NCBI RefSeq assembly: GCF_002744245.1
Contig: NZ_NKHG01000040.1
Coordinates: 1 to 40,053 of the forward strand
DNA length: 40,053 nucleotides
Source: Bacillus pumilus
GTDB lineage: Bacteria; Bacillota; Bacilli; Bacillales; Bacillaceae
Direction: 5' to 3'
The notes beneath the pieces were generated by a model. It had not been told where the DNA came from. It was given only the letters and a program-made list of their open reading frames with translations, and did not search any database. Shown piece after piece: positions 38,978 to 40,053 of this stretch. Every line of letters starts with the position of its first letter. The first letter of the stretch is position 1. A program made the translations under genes and the position numbers.

Positions 38978-39038
38978 TTGACTTTTCTTAAAAAATGACC
39001 TATTTTATTCATATGGATATTATCTTGAATTCGAGATA
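38978..39038 (+). promoter_or_regulatory. mhqA promoter with MhqR box
   Basis: TTGACT (38978-38983), 17 bp, TATTTT (39001-39006). The operator TATCTTGAATTCGAGATA (39021-39038) matches the MhqR box TATCTCGAATTCGAGATA except for one base. It lies just past the transcript start. MhqR represses quinone-responsive genes until it meets methylhydroquinone or catechol. The rest of 38732-38977 holds only the steT upstream region and no gene. Confidence 0.88.
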
Positions 39039-39059
39039 TTTTATATAGGAGTGAGAATC

Positions 39060-40016
39060 ATGAAAATAAATGGGATTCACCACGTATCAGCATTAACAGC
39101 AAATGCTCAGAAAAACGTAGATTTTTACCGCCAAATCCTTGGATTGAAACTTGTGAAGAAAACCGTCAATCAGGATGACCCTTCTATGTATCATTTGTTT
39201 TATGGAGATGAGGTGGCTTCACCAGGAACTGAGCTTACGTTCTTTGAAATTCCAATGCTGGCTCGCCGTTTGGAAGGAACAAATGCCATCACACGCACAG
39301 GTCTTCTCGTTTCTTCTGAGGAGGCACTTTCATTTTGGGAAAAGCGGTTCGAGGAAAAAGGCGTAAAACAAGAAACAGCGTCCTTAAGAGGCGGAAGACC
39401 TGCCTTGCGATTTACAGATCCAGAAGGGCAGCAGATGTTTTTGACAGTAGAACCAAGTGAATATGAGGCAGGATCACCGCCAGTGCATGACGATATTCCT
39501 TCAGCATTTGCGATCAGAGGTTTAGGCCCAGTAGAATTAACAGTTGCAAAAGCAGAAAAAACGATCAGTGTTTTAACCGACATCCTAGGCTTTAAAGAAA
39601 AGGCACGTGAACATTCAAATGATGGTGAAATCGTAACCATTTTTGAATCAGGAAATGGCGGGGCTGGAACAGAGATTCATGTGATTGAAAAAGCAGAAGG
39701 GCCCTCTGAACGTTCTGGCAGAGGAAGTGTTCATCACGTGGCTTTTCGTGTAGAGAACGCAGAGGAGCTTGAAAAATGGCATGACAAAATATCAAATGCT
39801 GGCTTCACGAACTCTGGTGTCGTGGAACGCTTCTATTTTAAAGCTCTTTACTTTAGAGAGCCGAACGGTATTTTGTTTGAAATTTCAACAGATGGACCTG
39901 GGTTTACAGTGGACGAAGGTGTGGAGGAGCTTGGTGATCGGCTAGCACTTCCGCCATTTTTAGAGCATAAACGAGCAGAAATCGAACAAAGATTAACCCC
40001 AATCCAATCATCATAA
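39060..40016 (+). CDS. mhqA: Ring-cleaving glyoxalase-family dioxygenase MhqA
   Basis: Cytoplasmic protein thought to open or detoxify quinones and hydroquinones. The 318-aa product has two VOC (glyoxalase-type) domains. The first starts GIHHVSALTANAQKNVDFYRQILGLKLV with a metal-type His near residue 8; the second has GLGPVELTVAKAEKTI, SVHHVAFRVENAEELEKW and ILFEIS with the metal Glu. ATG at 39060 follows TAGGAG at 9 nt; a GTG at 39051 falls in that site. It sits next to steT as ykcA (mhqA) does in B. subtilis and is preceded by an MhqR box. Confidence 0.93.
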   Translation: MKINGIHHVSALTANAQKNVDFYRQILGLKLVKKTVNQDDPSMYHLFYGDEVASPGTELTFFEIPMLARRLEGTNAITRTGLLVSSEEALSFWEKRFEEKGVKQETASLRGGRPALRFTDPEGQQMFLTVEPSEYEAGSPPVHDDIPSAFAIRGLGPVELTVAKAEKTISVLTDILGFKEKAREHSNDGEIVTIFESGNGGAGTEIHVIEKAEGPSERSGRGSVHHVAFRVENAEELEKWHDKISNAGFTNSGVVERFYFKALYFREPNGILFEISTDGPGFTVDEGVEELGDRLALPPFLEHKRAEIEQRLTPIQSS

Positions 40017-40042
40017 AAAAGCAGCTCACCTCATGAGCTGCT
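40013..40042 (-). terminator. Terminator facing a gene to the right of the window
   Basis: Perfect 9-bp stem AGCAGCTCA (40020-40028) with TGAGCTGCT (40034-40042), 5-nt loop. The T run (from AAAAAA at 40015-40020) lies on the reverse strand, so it mainly serves a convergent gene outside the window. Confidence 0.75.
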
Positions 40043-40053
40043 CAGATTGTTGA

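Noticed and set aside
1-40053. CRISPR arrays and intact insertion sequences
   Set aside because: No regularly spaced direct repeats with unique spacers and no transposase gene were seen. The only strong tandem repeat is the in-frame coding one at 17257-17478.

Overview
The window reads as a chromosomal segment of a Bacillus of the pumilus group (B. pumilus / safensis / altitudinis type). The protein families and their order follow the B. subtilis chromosome from fabI through the cotO-cotZYXWV crust cluster, the yjc genes, metI-metC and a tRNA-Val. The order resumes with yjqB, xkdA, xlyA, spoIIS, pit-ykaA, steT and mhqA. Base composition, strong AGGAGG-type ribosome binding sites and GTG/TTG starts fit. 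The species assignment is inference; no search was run.

Layout. (1) 1-6.2 kb: fabI under a FapR-type operator, then spore coat and crust genes (cotO forward; cotV, cotW, cotX, cotY, cotZ reverse) and small sporulation-associated genes (yjcA, yjcZ, spoVIF and two unnamed small genes). (2) 6.2-10.7 kb: helicase yjcD, an unnamed small gene, acetyltransferase yjcF, 2H phosphoesterase yjcG and esterase yjcH. (3) 10.8-13.6 kb: SAM (S-box) riboswitch, metI-metC, then tRNA-Val(GAC). (4) 13.6-20.4 kb: an accessory block starting at the tRNA. It holds an orphan 99-aa gene, a second alanine racemase, a secreted kelch protein with 48-bp tandem repeats, two tandem flagellin genes and the broken end of a chemotaxis receptor gene. 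(5) 20.4-26.9 kb: DUF5412 gene, yjqB, xkdA, xlyA, a three-gene spoIIS toxin-antitoxin set, phosphate transporter pit with ykaA, and an ASCH-domain gene. The PBSX prophage that separates xkdA from xlyA in B. subtilis 168 is absent. (6) 27-29.4 kb: ggt and a decayed sulfate-type ABC ATPase gene. (7) 29.5-37.0 kb: an acetoin-dehydrogenase-like operon (E1 alpha, E1 beta, E2, E3, two short-chain dehydrogenases) with a SorC-family regulator gene beside it. (8) 37-40 kb: a zinc-ribbon protein, exchanger steT, and mhqA behind an MhqR box.

How the genes work together. The Cot genes build the outer coat and crust. metI and metC convert O-acetylhomoserine plus cysteine to homocysteine and are switched off by SAM. 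Each flagellin gene has its own SigD-type promoter and a leader hairpin presenting GGA in the loop, as expected for CsrA control. The 2-oxoacid/acetoin-type dehydrogenase operon has a strong SigA-type promoter, two CcpA-type cre sites and repeated AAATGTA boxes over the start region. Together with the nearby SorC regulator this suggests substrate induction plus catabolite repression.

The most unusual points are: the dehydrogenase operon with two tandem subunit-binding domains in E2; a companion SDR that has lost both catalytic Tyr and Lys; the duplicated flagellin/CsrA arrangement beside a truncated receptor gene; the PBSX-free xkdA-xlyA junction; and a candidate spoIISC gene.
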